This document shows, piece after piece, positions 48,219-56,602 of a DNA stretch of 64,000 nucleotides (the first letter of the stretch is position 1; each line of letters begins with the position of its first letter). The DNA lies in assembly GCA_003956705.1 (NCBI GenBank), contig QZCP01000228.1, positions 1 to 64,000 of the forward strand, written 5' to 3'. Made by a program: the position numbers and the translations under genes. This DNA comes from Brevipalpus yothersi. Its lineage: Eukaryota > Arthropoda > Arachnida > Trombidiformes > Tenuipalpidae. Under the pieces are notes generated by a model. It was not told the DNA's origin. It saw only the letters and a program-made list of their open reading frames with translations, and did no database searches.

Positions 48219-50090
48219 TCAAGGGTTTATTTCTAATATTGGCTCTCGCCAGTAATTAAAAGTACAATATTCAGATGAAAAGTCCGTTTCTTCTTCCTGA
48301 TGATCTCTTATCGGGGGAAATATATGATCCACCAAATTACTCAGACAATTATAACTGCAATAGAGAAAGGAAAGTTAGAGAGATGAGTCAAGAGTGGGAG
48401 GAAAAGTTTTCGGTGAACATGTATGCAGAAATACGTACGAAGAATTCCAACAGCTCACAAAATCTGACGTAAGCTCTCCTCTATGATTTATTGTGAAGAT
48501 CTTACAAGGCGGAATGTTAATAGCTTTATAAGCCCAAATGTCCTGTTTAAAATGAGATCAAAAAGGAAACATTAATATAAAAGTTGATCAATTTTAGATC
48601 AATTGAAGAGCTTACGTTGATCTTATTTCCAAAACCTGCATAGAATGGGTTTGATGGAAACAATTGCTGAATTTGTTTTAAACAGTCAATCTTGAATTTT
48701 TCAGGCTTCTTTTCAATAACCTCCCTGAAAGAATGAAAATATAAACAATGTAAGAAGAATCTCATTAATAAATGACTCCCCTTACCGATGGAATGCAGAG
48801 ATGAGGGAAGTAGGTGAGAGCAATAGAGGCCCATCAGGAAGGTAGAGATCTCCTTGGCGAACGCTTTTCAAATAATCCCTAGTAATTTGAGCTTGACCAA
48901 TGGCTCGTGCAGATAAATACAAAAGTTTGTAACCATTTTCTTGTATTTTTTGAAATAAATTAGCGACTCCATATTGAGACCAATCTTTTCCAATGGCTGG
49001 AAGAACATGACCTAGTATATCAGACTTTGTTATTGTACCATCAATATCGGACACAATGATCTTATCACTATGCTCCCACAAGTAGATATTAGATGTACAC
49101 CTAGTTGTTCCTTGGTATGCAGTTGTCACACTGAATATTATTTCATTGCAACCCGGTCTCAAATTAAGCTCTTCAATTTGCTCTGAGCGAAGATACAAGC
49201 TTTTCTTATACCGTGATGAAGTGAGTTGTGGTGGTTGGTGACTATTTGATTCAGTATTGCATTCCCTTGGTAGTGCGTTATCATTATTGCCCAACTCAGT
49301 TTCGGGAACCAAACTGTCCATGCTATCATTACCACTGTCCAAACTCTCTTCGTCCCTAAGTTTCATTTTCTCCAATTGTTGCCCAATATAATCAGGGCCC
49401 AAGTCATTTGGAATAGGAGATGTTGCTAAATGACTAGGAACTGAACCATCTTGATTTTCAACCCTCTCAACAAAGAAAGCTTCTCCAGTGTCTCCTAGTT
49501 TCATGTGAATGTCTACTGGTTCACCATTGATTTCAATATCAACCTATCGATGCATATGATTAGAAGAAAAAATCATTGATTATTGTCATCATCATCATCA
49601 TGATTCCATTATCAATTTGATATTCGTAAATCATCACCACCACAATCAAGCTGATCTCTCCCATCGAATCAAGAATAGTATTACACAATCCACTCTTTTC
49701 TTTTTGTCTCTCTCTCTCAACAGAGTATCAAGTGTATAAAAGAGAGACAGAGAAAGGAGTGAAGAAGTGCTATTCCAGCCAATCAGATTAGCTCGATTCG
49801 TTTTGAGGGGGATATATGGCTTGGTGTTGTTGTTGTTGTGGATGTGTGTGAGTGTGTGAATGTTTGGTGTGATAATAATAAGGGAAGAAAGAAAAAGTGG
49901 AACTACTTACAATCTTCTCTCTACTCCTCAAAACACCCATCTTGCCAAAACGAACGTAAAAAGGAGAACAATCAAATGATCCATCAGGTTGACGCACAAC
50001 AATAACATCAATAGCCCCAGTAAGAGTAGCAGAATTTATTTCACTATAAAATTCCTTGAAACTAGATATGAATTTACCAATAGAATTCAT
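48219..50090 (-). CDS. Lpin: Lipin / phosphatidate phosphatase, unusually short
   Basis: Five exons (50090-49911, 49543-48786, 48724-48616, 48542-48439, 48354-48219) give 428 aa. The N-LIP domain is at about 1-105 (start MNSIGKFISSFKEFYSEIN, then DIEINGEPVDIHMKLGD and HLATSPIP). The C-LIP haloacid-dehalogenase domain starts near 190, with the catalytic DIDGTIT at about 226-232, LSARAIGQA, GPLLLSP and NPFYAGFGN. Lipins convert phosphatidate to diacylglycerol for triglyceride and phospholipid synthesis, and shuttle between cytosol, ER and nucleus. Typical lipins have roughly 850-1,000 residues; here the long central region is reduced to about 85 residues. The fourth exon's donor (GTACGT at 48438) was chosen over an earlier GTGAGC because only it keeps the frame and the spacing to SSYNCLSNLVDHIFPP. 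Confidence 0.92.
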
Positions 50091-50465
50091 TATGGCTCAA
50101 ATGAGTGAGTTATAGTGGTGGTGGTAATGAATGAGAATTAAATGATATGTACTATATATAATAATAATGAAATAATAAGTAAATTTCTCAGCAATTTCAA
50201 ATATTCATATCATTCAAATACACACACAAAAACACAAAAAGAGTTGTTTTCAACACACCAAGACAGCCTCCAATATCAAGCTTCTTTAGCTATCAGGCTA
50301 TATTTATTTGTTTCTTGAGTTGTACAGTAATGGAGCAAATGAGTTTTATGCCTCCTGCACAGGCTTTTCACTGCATCTGCTATCTGTTAGCGCGGTGGTT
50401 ATGAATATAGGAATCCAAAGTAATGAGAAATAAAAGATATAAAAGATATAAAAAATGTAGAAGTT
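50091..50465. other. Lipin upstream region and retroelement 3' end
   Basis: 375 bp between the lipin ATG and the last retroelement stop codon. The minus strand shows AT-rich runs (TTTTTATATC type) just after the stop and an AAATAAATATA stretch near 50305. No clear poly(A) tail or target-site duplication could be recognised, so the 3' end of the element is not fixed. The lipin promoter must lie here. Confidence 0.45.
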
Positions 50466-51008
50466 TTATGATTTTTCGATATCCTCATCCCAATCAATAT
50501 CGGCCAGTGGATCAATTATTGGTAAATTGGGGTGAGCAATTTTCGGTTGTGACCTGTTGAGCGTGAATATCTGTTCCAGTTCTGATAAATAATACTCAGG
50601 ATTGATGCATATGCATTCGAGTCGGTTTACATGACCGATCCAGGTTTTTAAACTCCACACTCCATATCTGCATAGAGCACATTCAATCCTCCTGCTTTCA
50701 CTTTCCTTGATGTATATTTGTTCTGGCTCTAGAACAGTGATTCTACCGCGATAGGCCACAACAGCACCTTCTTTTTTGGCGAGCTTTTTGATGACTTTTA
50801 TGAAGAAGGCGAGATTGCTCTTGAAAATATCGTAATCGATGTAAAACTTACTTTCGCTTAGTAGCTCATTCGCTCTACTCTTCCTGTAGACTGAGTATTC
50901 GTTGTAACGGAGGGCACAATTAGTTTCCAAGCTGAAAAAGGATGGTTTGGGTGCACAGGTGAGAACTTTATTTAGACGTAAGCGATTTGGTTTTGATGGA
51001 CTAGTCAT
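50466..51008 (-). CDS. Third retroelement ORF, small protein with possible zinc finger
   Basis: 180 aa, starting at an ATG in a good context (CACCATGA) 10 nt after the previous stop. Basic N-terminus, a helical middle rich in Lys and Phe, a CALC...HVNRLEC segment (C-x2-C-x12-H-x5-C, residues about 115-137) that could bind zinc, and an acidic end (DWDEDIEKS). I do not recognise the family. Position suggests a nucleic-acid or RNP component of the element. Confidence 0.6.
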   Translation of the reverse strand: MTSPSKPNRLRLNKVLTCAPKPSFFSLETNCALRYNEYSVYRKSRANELLSESKFYIDYDIFKSNLAFFIKVIKKLAKKEGAVVAYRGRITVLEPEQIYIKESESRRIECALCRYGVWSLKTWIGHVNRLECICINPEYYLSELEQIFTLNRSQPKIAHPNLPIIDPLADIDWDEDIEKS

Positions 51009-51018
51009 GGTGAGAGGA

Positions 51019-52587
51019 TTACTTTTGAGTGTTGTCTAAAAAGTTTCTTTTATCAGGCGGATGCGGGATGGTGTTGTTGATGTCTGTCGAACTTTTAAAT
51101 CTGCGTTTCAGGCTTGCGAGAACCTCTGCTTGTTCTTTGCTTTTGGTACTCGCTATGAGGATATCTAACGCTGACTCAGTAACTTTCCTCTTGGTCTTTA
51201 GAATCTGCTGTAGTTGTATTTGAGCTTTCTCATGTTCGGATTGGACTTTATCATCGGTGGAAGGCTCAATTGTGAGTGCGTCTGATTCATGCGTTTGAAT
51301 CTGAGTGCCTCTTTCTGAGAGGAGCTCATTATCTCGAAGCTGCGGTTCGCATCCTGTGATGGACTCATTAGCTGGCAGTTGCGAACTGTTTGGATCGGCC
51401 TGTGAGTCTTGCATCGAGGGGCTGCTATCTGGATCATGTTCCTTGGTTGACTCATCTGCTGGATCCGAACCGATGTGTTGTTTCTCAGGATTTCCAGCAC
51501 ATTGAGGTTGAGAGCATCCTTGTTTATGGATGTCTCCTTCGCTTTGATCACTGCCTTCAGTGCTAGCAGCGTTAGACTTGGAACTTTCCCCGTTGGGCAA
51601 ATTTTCCAAGCGTTGGCTATCTGACGCTGTTCTGTCAACACCATTTCCGCTTCCTGATTCAAGCTCATTTTTTCTTTTAACAATCGATTCAATTCGAGTT
51701 CTAACTGATTCCTCACTTTCATATGGTTCATTTCCATTCTTAGTTTTTGGATCTTTAGATTCTCTTTTATTAATCGATCCCTGTCCTTTCTTTGCTCCTC
51801 TCTCGCTCTGGCTAGCTCTGCTCGCATTTGAATGGCTTCCTGTTTCTGCTGGAGAATGGCGATTGTCATCGCATTCTTTTCTCGCAGCATTTCTAGTTTT
51901 ATTTTTTGGAGCATTGGGTTGACGTTTACTTTCTCTCTTTCGATCTCTGCTCTCACCTTTTTCATCTCTTCTTTTCCTTTCAGTAGCTCTAAATCTGCCT
52001 TCCTCTTGTTTGCGCGACTGAAACCTCTCCCTATTGGCATTGAACTTGACCCAGCTTCTGTCTGAGCGTTGGTGGTAACGCTCGTACTCTCGACTAACGT
52101 AAGGTCTGGTAGAAGACCGTCCGGAGAGTTGTCTAGCTGTTCTTGTATCTGATCTAGACTGAAGGCTATGTCGCAAATTAGAGGATCTAGCATTTTCGAA
52201 TCTTCTTAAATTTCTTCTTTGACGTTTATTAGGCTTACTCTTTTGATTCTTGCGGCTTCCTTTTGACTTGACTTCACTCTCACTGTTATTCACTGTCCCA
52301 CTCGCAGCTGAAATCACTGGATTGCCAATAGTTGGAACCTGATATACCTGAGGTGTCACAAAATATTGTGGTTGCGGTACCAACTGAGGTTGCGGTGGTA
52401 CGAATTGAAACTGTGGTGACACAAATTGGGATGCTTGAGGAACAAAAAAGGGTGGCTGAAATGAAGATTGAGGCACTGTTTGTGGATATTGTGACTGTAT
52501 TGGGAGTGGCTGCACAGCAAAAGTATTAAAAGGATTTTGTGTTACGTTTTGCGGGGATAAATGACATGAAAAATAATTAGGATTCAT
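51019..52587 (-). CDS. Second retroelement ORF, Pro/Gln-rich then Arg/Ser/Glu-rich protein
   Basis: 522 aa. Residues 1-90 are rich in Pro, Gln, Phe and Val with repeated FVPPQ/LVPQPQ-like units. Residues about 105-290 are strongly basic (Arg, Lys, Ser) and look RNA-binding. The rest is acidic and Ser-rich, ending in a basic segment. No zinc knuckle or RRM is visible. The ATG (52587-52585) lies inside the end of the upstream ORF, whose stop is at 52579-52577. It may be a displaced ORF1/gag-like protein, but that is inference from composition and context. A different frame inside it is also open for 331 codons. Confidence 0.6.
   Translation of the reverse strand: MNPNYFSCHLSPQNVTQNPFNTFAVQPLPIQSQYPQTVPQSSFQPPFFVPQASQFVSPQFQFVPPQPQLVPQPQYFVTPQVYQVPTIGNPVISAASGTVNNSESEVKSKGSRKNQKSKPNKRQRRNLRRFENARSSNLRHSLQSRSDTRTARQLSGRSSTRPYVSREYERYHQRSDRSWVKFNANRERFQSRKQEEGRFRATERKRRDEKGESRDRKRESKRQPNAPKNKTRNAARKECDDNRHSPAETGSHSNASRASQSERGAKKGQGSINKRESKDPKTKNGNEPYESEESVRTRIESIVKRKNELESGSGNGVDRTASDSQRLENLPNGESSKSNAASTEGSDQSEGDIHKQGCSQPQCAGNPEKQHIGSDPADESTKEHDPDSSPSMQDSQADPNSSQLPANESITGCEPQLRDNELLSERGTQIQTHESDALTIEPSTDDKVQSEHEKAQIQLQQILKTKRKVTESALDILIASTKSKEQAEVLASLKRRFKSSTDINNTIPHPPDKRNFLDNTQK
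51198..52193 (-). CDS. Overlapping alternative-frame ORF encoding a predicted coiled coil
   Basis: 331 codons, ATG-started, nested wholly inside the 522-aa ORF in another frame (the same frame as the 180-aa ORF). Residues about 60-195 are rich in Glu, Lys, Leu, Met and Gln with heptad-like spacing (for example RAELARAREEQRKDRDRL and RNQLELELNRLLKEKM), suggesting a long coiled coil. LINE ORF1 proteins often trimerise by coiled coils. It may be translated, or it may be a by-product of the biased composition of the other frame; I cannot decide by reading. Confidence 0.35.
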   Translation of the reverse strand: MLDPLICDIAFSLDQIQEQLDNSPDGLLPDLTLVESTSVTTNAQTEAGSSSMPIGRGFSRANKRKADLELLKGKEEMKKVRAEIEREKVNVNPMLQKIKLEMLREKNAMTIAILQQKQEAIQMRAELARAREEQRKDRDRLIKENLKIQKLRMEMNHMKVRNQLELELNRLLKEKMSLNQEAEMVLTEQRQIANAWKICPTGKVPSLTLLALKAVIKAKETSINKDALNLNVLEILRNNTSVRIQQMSQPRNMIQIAAPRCKTHRPIQTVRNCQLMSPSQDANRSFEIMSSSQKEALRFKRMNQTHSQLSLPPMIKSNPNMRKLKYNYSRF

Positions 52588-55500
52588 TGCTCAAGTTGAG
52601 TTGATCGATGCACGCTTTCATGTGTCTACCGAGCTTGGCAATTCCACCTAGAGATCGAAACTCTTGCAGGAGTGCCATCTTTTTATTTTTCCCTTTCAGC
52701 TCATACTCGGGAATATGAGCACAAGTGTTTATGAAGAGAGAGCGAGTGTCGAACGTTTGGTTGCATTTCCCACAAGAGTTTCGATTATCGTTGTTTCTCC
52801 ATCCTCCAGTTAAAAATGATAGCGCCAATAGATCGGTTCTTCTTAGTACTTTCCAGTCTATGGGTTTGAAGCTGTAGCGATGAAGAGCTTCTGCGGCTAG
52901 ATTTTCAGCTTTCCTGCTTTCAAATAGATGTTTGGCTACATTCAAGTATTGATAGTAATTCTTATTTGGAAAAACTACAACTCTCGGTATGGTATTGACC
53001 ATGATGGAGTTCACTCTGAAGGCCTGAGTGATTCTATGGGTGAACACCCATTTGCACTTGTTCATTTTGGTCAATGAGTGTAAACTGTTAGCCTTTAGTG
53101 GGTTCGTAATTCGACGTGCAAGCGCGTAGTCACATTCCATGACGATGTGACTTTCTTTAAAATGATGAATGATAGGTTGTAATACCACATAAATCGCATA
53201 CCCTATGTTGTCAAGGTATGATGAGTTAGGGGCCCAAAATCTAAAATAAAAAGGATGTTCTTCTGACTCTTCATCAATTGCGAACGTTACCATAAACCAT
53301 TGGTCAGAGTGATAGGTTTTTCTCCAATATCTAATATTAGGAAAGGCATCTTTACTCCAGCTGCTTTCAATATTTCTATCAACTTGATGCTCCCATCGAA
53401 ACTTGTCCTCAATAAGGCTGATTCCGTATAATTTTGGTTTCCAGATGTCGTGTGGATACCAGGCTTCCTTGGCTATGTCGGTGAATTTTAGTTTGTGATT
53501 GATAAGGATTTGATCAATTATCAAGCTCAGCGATCTTTTGCAGCACATATAATATAAGAATTGATGGCTCATTTGTCTTTTCAGGTCCAGACATAGTTTT
53601 ACTGCTTCACCTATGACATCCTGTGCTTCTGTACATTGTTTGTCAAACGAGTCCCAGTCCCAGAAGATGCGTTGTATCTGACCGTAATAGTTAGCTGTTC
53701 CTACCATGATAGCATTAATTAGGAGCTGGGTCCACTCCAACTTTAAACCTTGAATGCTACTCGAATAATACTTTAGTTGAGCCAATTTTTTCCTCAAGTT
53801 GGTCACCAAATCATTTCTGGTGACTAATTGCTCCGATCCTCTTAGTAGCATTTGCCTTAAATTTATGCCAAGAACTTTACATTCTTTCCCTATTTCTATG
53901 CTTTTACCACCAATATTAATCATTTGATCTTGTTCCCAACTATAGAACCTTGTTGATCCACTTTGTATCAGGATGGCTTTGGTTTTGTCTGTGTTGATGT
54001 GGAGATCTCCAAGCTTCAGGATGTTTAATAGCATTTGAACCCGATACTCTCCTATTGACCATCTATTGCTTTTCGAATTGCTTATCAGGATGATATTGAT
54101 GTCATCCGCAAAAATCAGTAACTTGGTATAATCATCCTCAATTATATTTAGAACTTTAGCCATCATGGAGAAGCATATTGGGGCAATTGCAGATCCCTGT
54201 GGCACACCTCGATCATAATGTTTCCACAATCTGGTACCATGAAGATCAATGTATGATGATCTATGCATCATATGTTGGATGATTACCTCGATGAGTGATG
54301 AGTCTACATTTGCTGATGCTAGTGCGTATCGTAGAAAATTGTAGCAGATACGCTCAAAAGCATCTGCTAGATCTAGACTGATCATGATAGCAGAGCTCAT
54401 CTTCTTTAATCTTTTTATGATGTTTCGTAGTCTAATGAAGAAGTCGAAGATGCTCTTTTGTGGGAGAAAACCAAACTGATATTCAATATCTATTTGACAT
54501 GTTTCTTTTATCCATAAGAGGATGACATAATCGAATAGCCGGTATAGCGGGCTCATTATTGATAGTGGTCTCATTTTTGTACCACACGCTCTAGGTATGA
54601 GGACCGTTTTTGATTTTTTGATTGATTTTGGCGTGTAGCTCTTGCTAAGACACATTAGGGTGAACTTAATTATTGCAGATGCGTGAATATTCATAACTTC
54701 ATATAGTGACTTGCACGAAACATATCCATCATATCTGCATTCTTTCTTCTTGATAAATTGAAGCAAAGATTTTTCTATTTTGTTCGCATTTAGAGGAATT
54801 ATAACATCTCTTTCAATTGATGTTTCATCAGCTGGTTTTTTATGGCGGTAGTGTAACTTGATGCTATCTAGGCTTTCTTCGACTTTACATCGGAACTCAT
54901 CTTGATCGAAACAATTTACTTTCCTGAAGAATAGTCGATTAACATGCTCCTTTATCGCCCACCACGGGCTGAACTTTTCCAAGTTGACTCTTAAACTTGC
55001 TCTGGAGATCGCCTTTCTGAACCATTTGATTTTTCTGGTTACTTGCTTGAGATCCAAAATCGCGGCTTTTACTTTGTCTTTGCTTTTACATCTCGCAATC
55101 AACCTTTGTAACTTGGTTTTCCTGATTTTCAAGCAATGAGGAGTTTGCTTTCTGAAAATCTTATTGCTTTTTCGAATTGAATTTTCGCATACTTCAGCTA
55201 ATATACTATGTAATCTATCAGCTCTATTGTCAGCATCAGCACAACCAGCCCATGGCTTAATTAGGAAGCTGAGATCTAACTTTTGGACTTCGTTGGTGAC
55301 CGCTTTCCTGCTGACAAAGGTAAACTGCTGAGGCTTCCAAGCAAAGGTGGCGTATAACAGCTTGTGGTCACTAGATGTGATGTGTTTCGCACCACTTTCC
55401 ACACATTTTAATGAAGAGAAGTGGTCAACACAGATGGCATCGATCCAATTTGGCTGACCTGTGAGATAATTGACTCTGGCGCTCCTAATATTAGGTTCAA

Positions 55501-55987
55501 CCACGTTGATCATTTTTAAATGTATTAAGGCGTTTCCAATGATCATCCCTTTGCTATTCTCTTCATTGTTTGACCATAAATAGCTGCAGGAATTCAGATC
55601 TCCAGCGATGATTCTTCTGCATGATCGGAACTTATTTAGTTGGCTATGAATAACTTGTGTTTGCTTTTTAACCTGGTCAATCGTCATTTTTGGGTTGTAA
55701 TACGTGGCGCAGAAGAAGATACGTTGATTACCACTTTTTCTTTCCAAGATGACCACATCAAATTCATTAGACAGGAAGGAGATGGTCCAGCCTGCCATGT
55801 TGGTTAGGACTGCCAAGTTTTTGGAATGTGTTCCATGGAAGGAGACCAATTCCTCATTTATCGTATGTTGCCAGTTGACCTTTGGTTCATTCAGTGCGAG
55901 GATCCATTGCGCTTCATTTTCCAAATAACTGAGCGCTTCATTAATACTTTGGGACCTCTTATAGCAATTAAGTAGTGCTATTTTCAT
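52577..55987 (-). CDS. Endonuclease-reverse transcriptase of the non-LTR element
   Basis: 1136 aa. The apurinic-like endonuclease fills residues 1-215: the start MKIALLNCYK, catalytic Glu in ALNEPKVN, AGDLNSCSYLW near 130 and SSDHKLL near 205. Reverse transcriptase motifs are QFGFLPQKS, SLDLADAF (motif A), RGVPQGSAIAP (motif B) and IFADDINIIL (motif C, catalytic Asp pair). After the RT comes a region whose order (IVMECDYAL, later CKWVFTH) recalls a degraded RNase H fold, then a Cys-rich end (CGKCNQTFDTRSLFINTC) like the C-terminal finger of I/Jockey/R1-type elements. The enzyme nicks target DNA and copies its RNA there. The clade is not assigned. The ORF looks intact, and all visible catalytic residues are present. 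Confidence 0.9.
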   Translation of the reverse strand: MKIALLNCYKRSQSINEALSYLENEAQWILALNEPKVNWQHTINEELVSFHGTHSKNLAVLTNMAGWTISFLSNEFDVVILERKSGNQRIFFCATYYNPKMTIDQVKKQTQVIHSQLNKFRSCRRIIAGDLNSCSYLWSNNEENSKGMIIGNALIHLKMINVVEPNIRSARVNYLTGQPNWIDAICVDHFSSLKCVESGAKHITSSDHKLLYATFAWKPQQFTFVSRKAVTNEVQKLDLSFLIKPWAGCADADNRADRLHSILAEVCENSIRKSNKIFRKQTPHCLKIRKTKLQRLIARCKSKDKVKAAILDLKQVTRKIKWFRKAISRASLRVNLEKFSPWWAIKEHVNRLFFRKVNCFDQDEFRCKVEESLDSIKLHYRHKKPADETSIERDVIIPLNANKIEKSLLQFIKKKECRYDGYVSCKSLYEVMNIHASAIIKFTLMCLSKSYTPKSIKKSKTVLIPRACGTKMRPLSIMSPLYRLFDYVILLWIKETCQIDIEYQFGFLPQKSIFDFFIRLRNIIKRLKKMSSAIMISLDLADAFERICYNFLRYALASANVDSSLIEVIIQHMMHRSSYIDLHGTRLWKHYDRGVPQGSAIAPICFSMMAKVLNIIEDDYTKLLIFADDINIILISNSKSNRWSIGEYRVQMLLNILKLGDLHINTDKTKAILIQSGSTRFYSWEQDQMINIGGKSIEIGKECKVLGINLRQMLLRGSEQLVTRNDLVTNLRKKLAQLKYYSSSIQGLKLEWTQLLINAIMVGTANYYGQIQRIFWDWDSFDKQCTEAQDVIGEAVKLCLDLKRQMSHQFLYYMCCKRSLSLIIDQILINHKLKFTDIAKEAWYPHDIWKPKLYGISLIEDKFRWEHQVDRNIESSWSKDAFPNIRYWRKTYHSDQWFMVTFAIDEESEEHPFYFRFWAPNSSYLDNIGYAIYVVLQPIIHHFKESHIVMECDYALARRITNPLKANSLHSLTKMNKCKWVFTHRITQAFRVNSIMVNTIPRVVVFPNKNYYQYLNVAKHLFESRKAENLAAEALHRYSFKPIDWKVLRRTDLLALSFLTGGWRNNDNRNSCGKCNQTFDTRSLFINTCAHIPEYELKGKNKKMALLQEFRSLGGIAKLGRHMKACIDQLNLSNES

Positions 55988-56063
55988 CTCCTGAGAACCA
56001 AAAGGTGGGCTATTAGCCTCTTATCACGGATATATGGGTGTTAGCATAAGAAATGTTACTTAC

Positions 56064-56124
56064 TTTGTAATGATATTTTCCAGCTTCATACGATGTCTTC
56101 CTTGGTGATACACTTCCCTCAGCA
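56064..56124 (-). other. Candidate short coding exon upstream of the retroelement
   Basis: 61 nt bounded by a good acceptor (TTGCACAG) and a perfect donor (GTAAGT). In the phase-2 frame it reads AEGSVSPRKTSYEAGKYHYK. It ends in phase 0, and the next minus-strand acceptor (TTCTCAG before GAGATG, about 55990) is in phase 0 with the EN-RT start. It may belong to a host gene disrupted by the insertion, or be part of a spliced leader. The protein was not recognised. Confidence 0.3.
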
Positions 56125-56195
56125 CTGTGCAATTGTATAGAAAGTAATATTGACTATTAATTAATCAATTTATTAGCGATAATGATAAGAATCAA

Positions 56196-56483
56196 TTAAT
56201 TAATCGATGCTGTTAATCTGAAAAATTTTCGGACTGAAAAACATTTTCGTAAAACTTGATTAATCTTATGCACTTGCTTTGCGCATATCTGTTCACTGCC
56301 ATCTGGTGAAACGATAAAAATTCCATCAGAATTACGGTTGATGATTGTTGACTTTGTCGGCTTGAGATATTGTGGCGTGCTTTTTCTCACCGAGAAACCT
56401 TGTGATTTGTTTTGATCATAATTATTAATACGATTGTCGTCGGGTGATCCTTGAGTGATCATCATCACCACTACCATCGTCAT
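56196..56483 (-). CDS. Small unrecognised ORF, divergent from Nup93
   Basis: 95 codons from an ATG. Composition is normal rather than low-complexity (segments such as STIINRNSDGIFIVSPDG and CAKQVHKINQVLRKCF). A strong donor-like GTGAGA occurs after codon 31 in phase 0, so this could instead be the first exon of a spliced gene. I cannot assign a function. Confidence 0.25.
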   Translation of the reverse strand: MTMVVVMMITQGSPDDNRINNYDQNKSQGFSVRKSTPQYLKPTKSTIINRNSDGIFIVSPDGSEQICAKQVHKINQVLRKCFSVRKFFRLTASIN

Positions 56484-56602
56484 CGGCTCATCGACTCGCT
56501 GTGGTTTGATTCAAGTGCTACTACTGCTCACAACAACACCTGGGTAACAAGTGTGTGTGTGTGTTTTGGGTTGGAATAGTCGCAATTTCATATCTATTCT
56601 TC

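Larger units (their letters stand above)
50466..55987 (-). mobile_element. Non-LTR retrotransposon with EN-RT ORF first and two downstream ORFs
   Basis: Three intact ORFs follow one another on the minus strand: 1136 aa (55987-52577, endonuclease-reverse transcriptase), 522 aa (52587-51019) and 180 aa (51008-50466). The first two overlap by 11 nt and the last two are separated by 10 nt. An apurinic-type endonuclease plus an FADD-type reverse transcriptase without LTRs marks a LINE-type element. Usual LINEs carry the RNA-binding ORF1 upstream of this ORF; here nothing comparable precedes it and the extra ORFs come after. No stop or frameshift breaks 5.5 kb of coding sequence, so the insertion is young or maintained. 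It sits between lipin (same strand) and Nup93. Ends and target-site duplications are not resolved. Confidence 0.85.
55988..56602. other. Region between retroelement and Nup93, with possible minus-strand exons
   Basis: Holds the Nup93 5' UTR/promoter on the + strand and, on the minus strand, one possible short exon (56064-56124) and an open frame (56196-56483), listed separately. The 5' boundary of the retroelement should lie here. No target-site duplication was recognised. Confidence 0.45.

Noticed and set aside
48439..48480. Earlier GTGAGC donor in the fourth lipin exon
   Set aside because: Using it leaves the frame out of phase with the last exon and loses the residues that match the family spacing; the GTACGT donor fits both.
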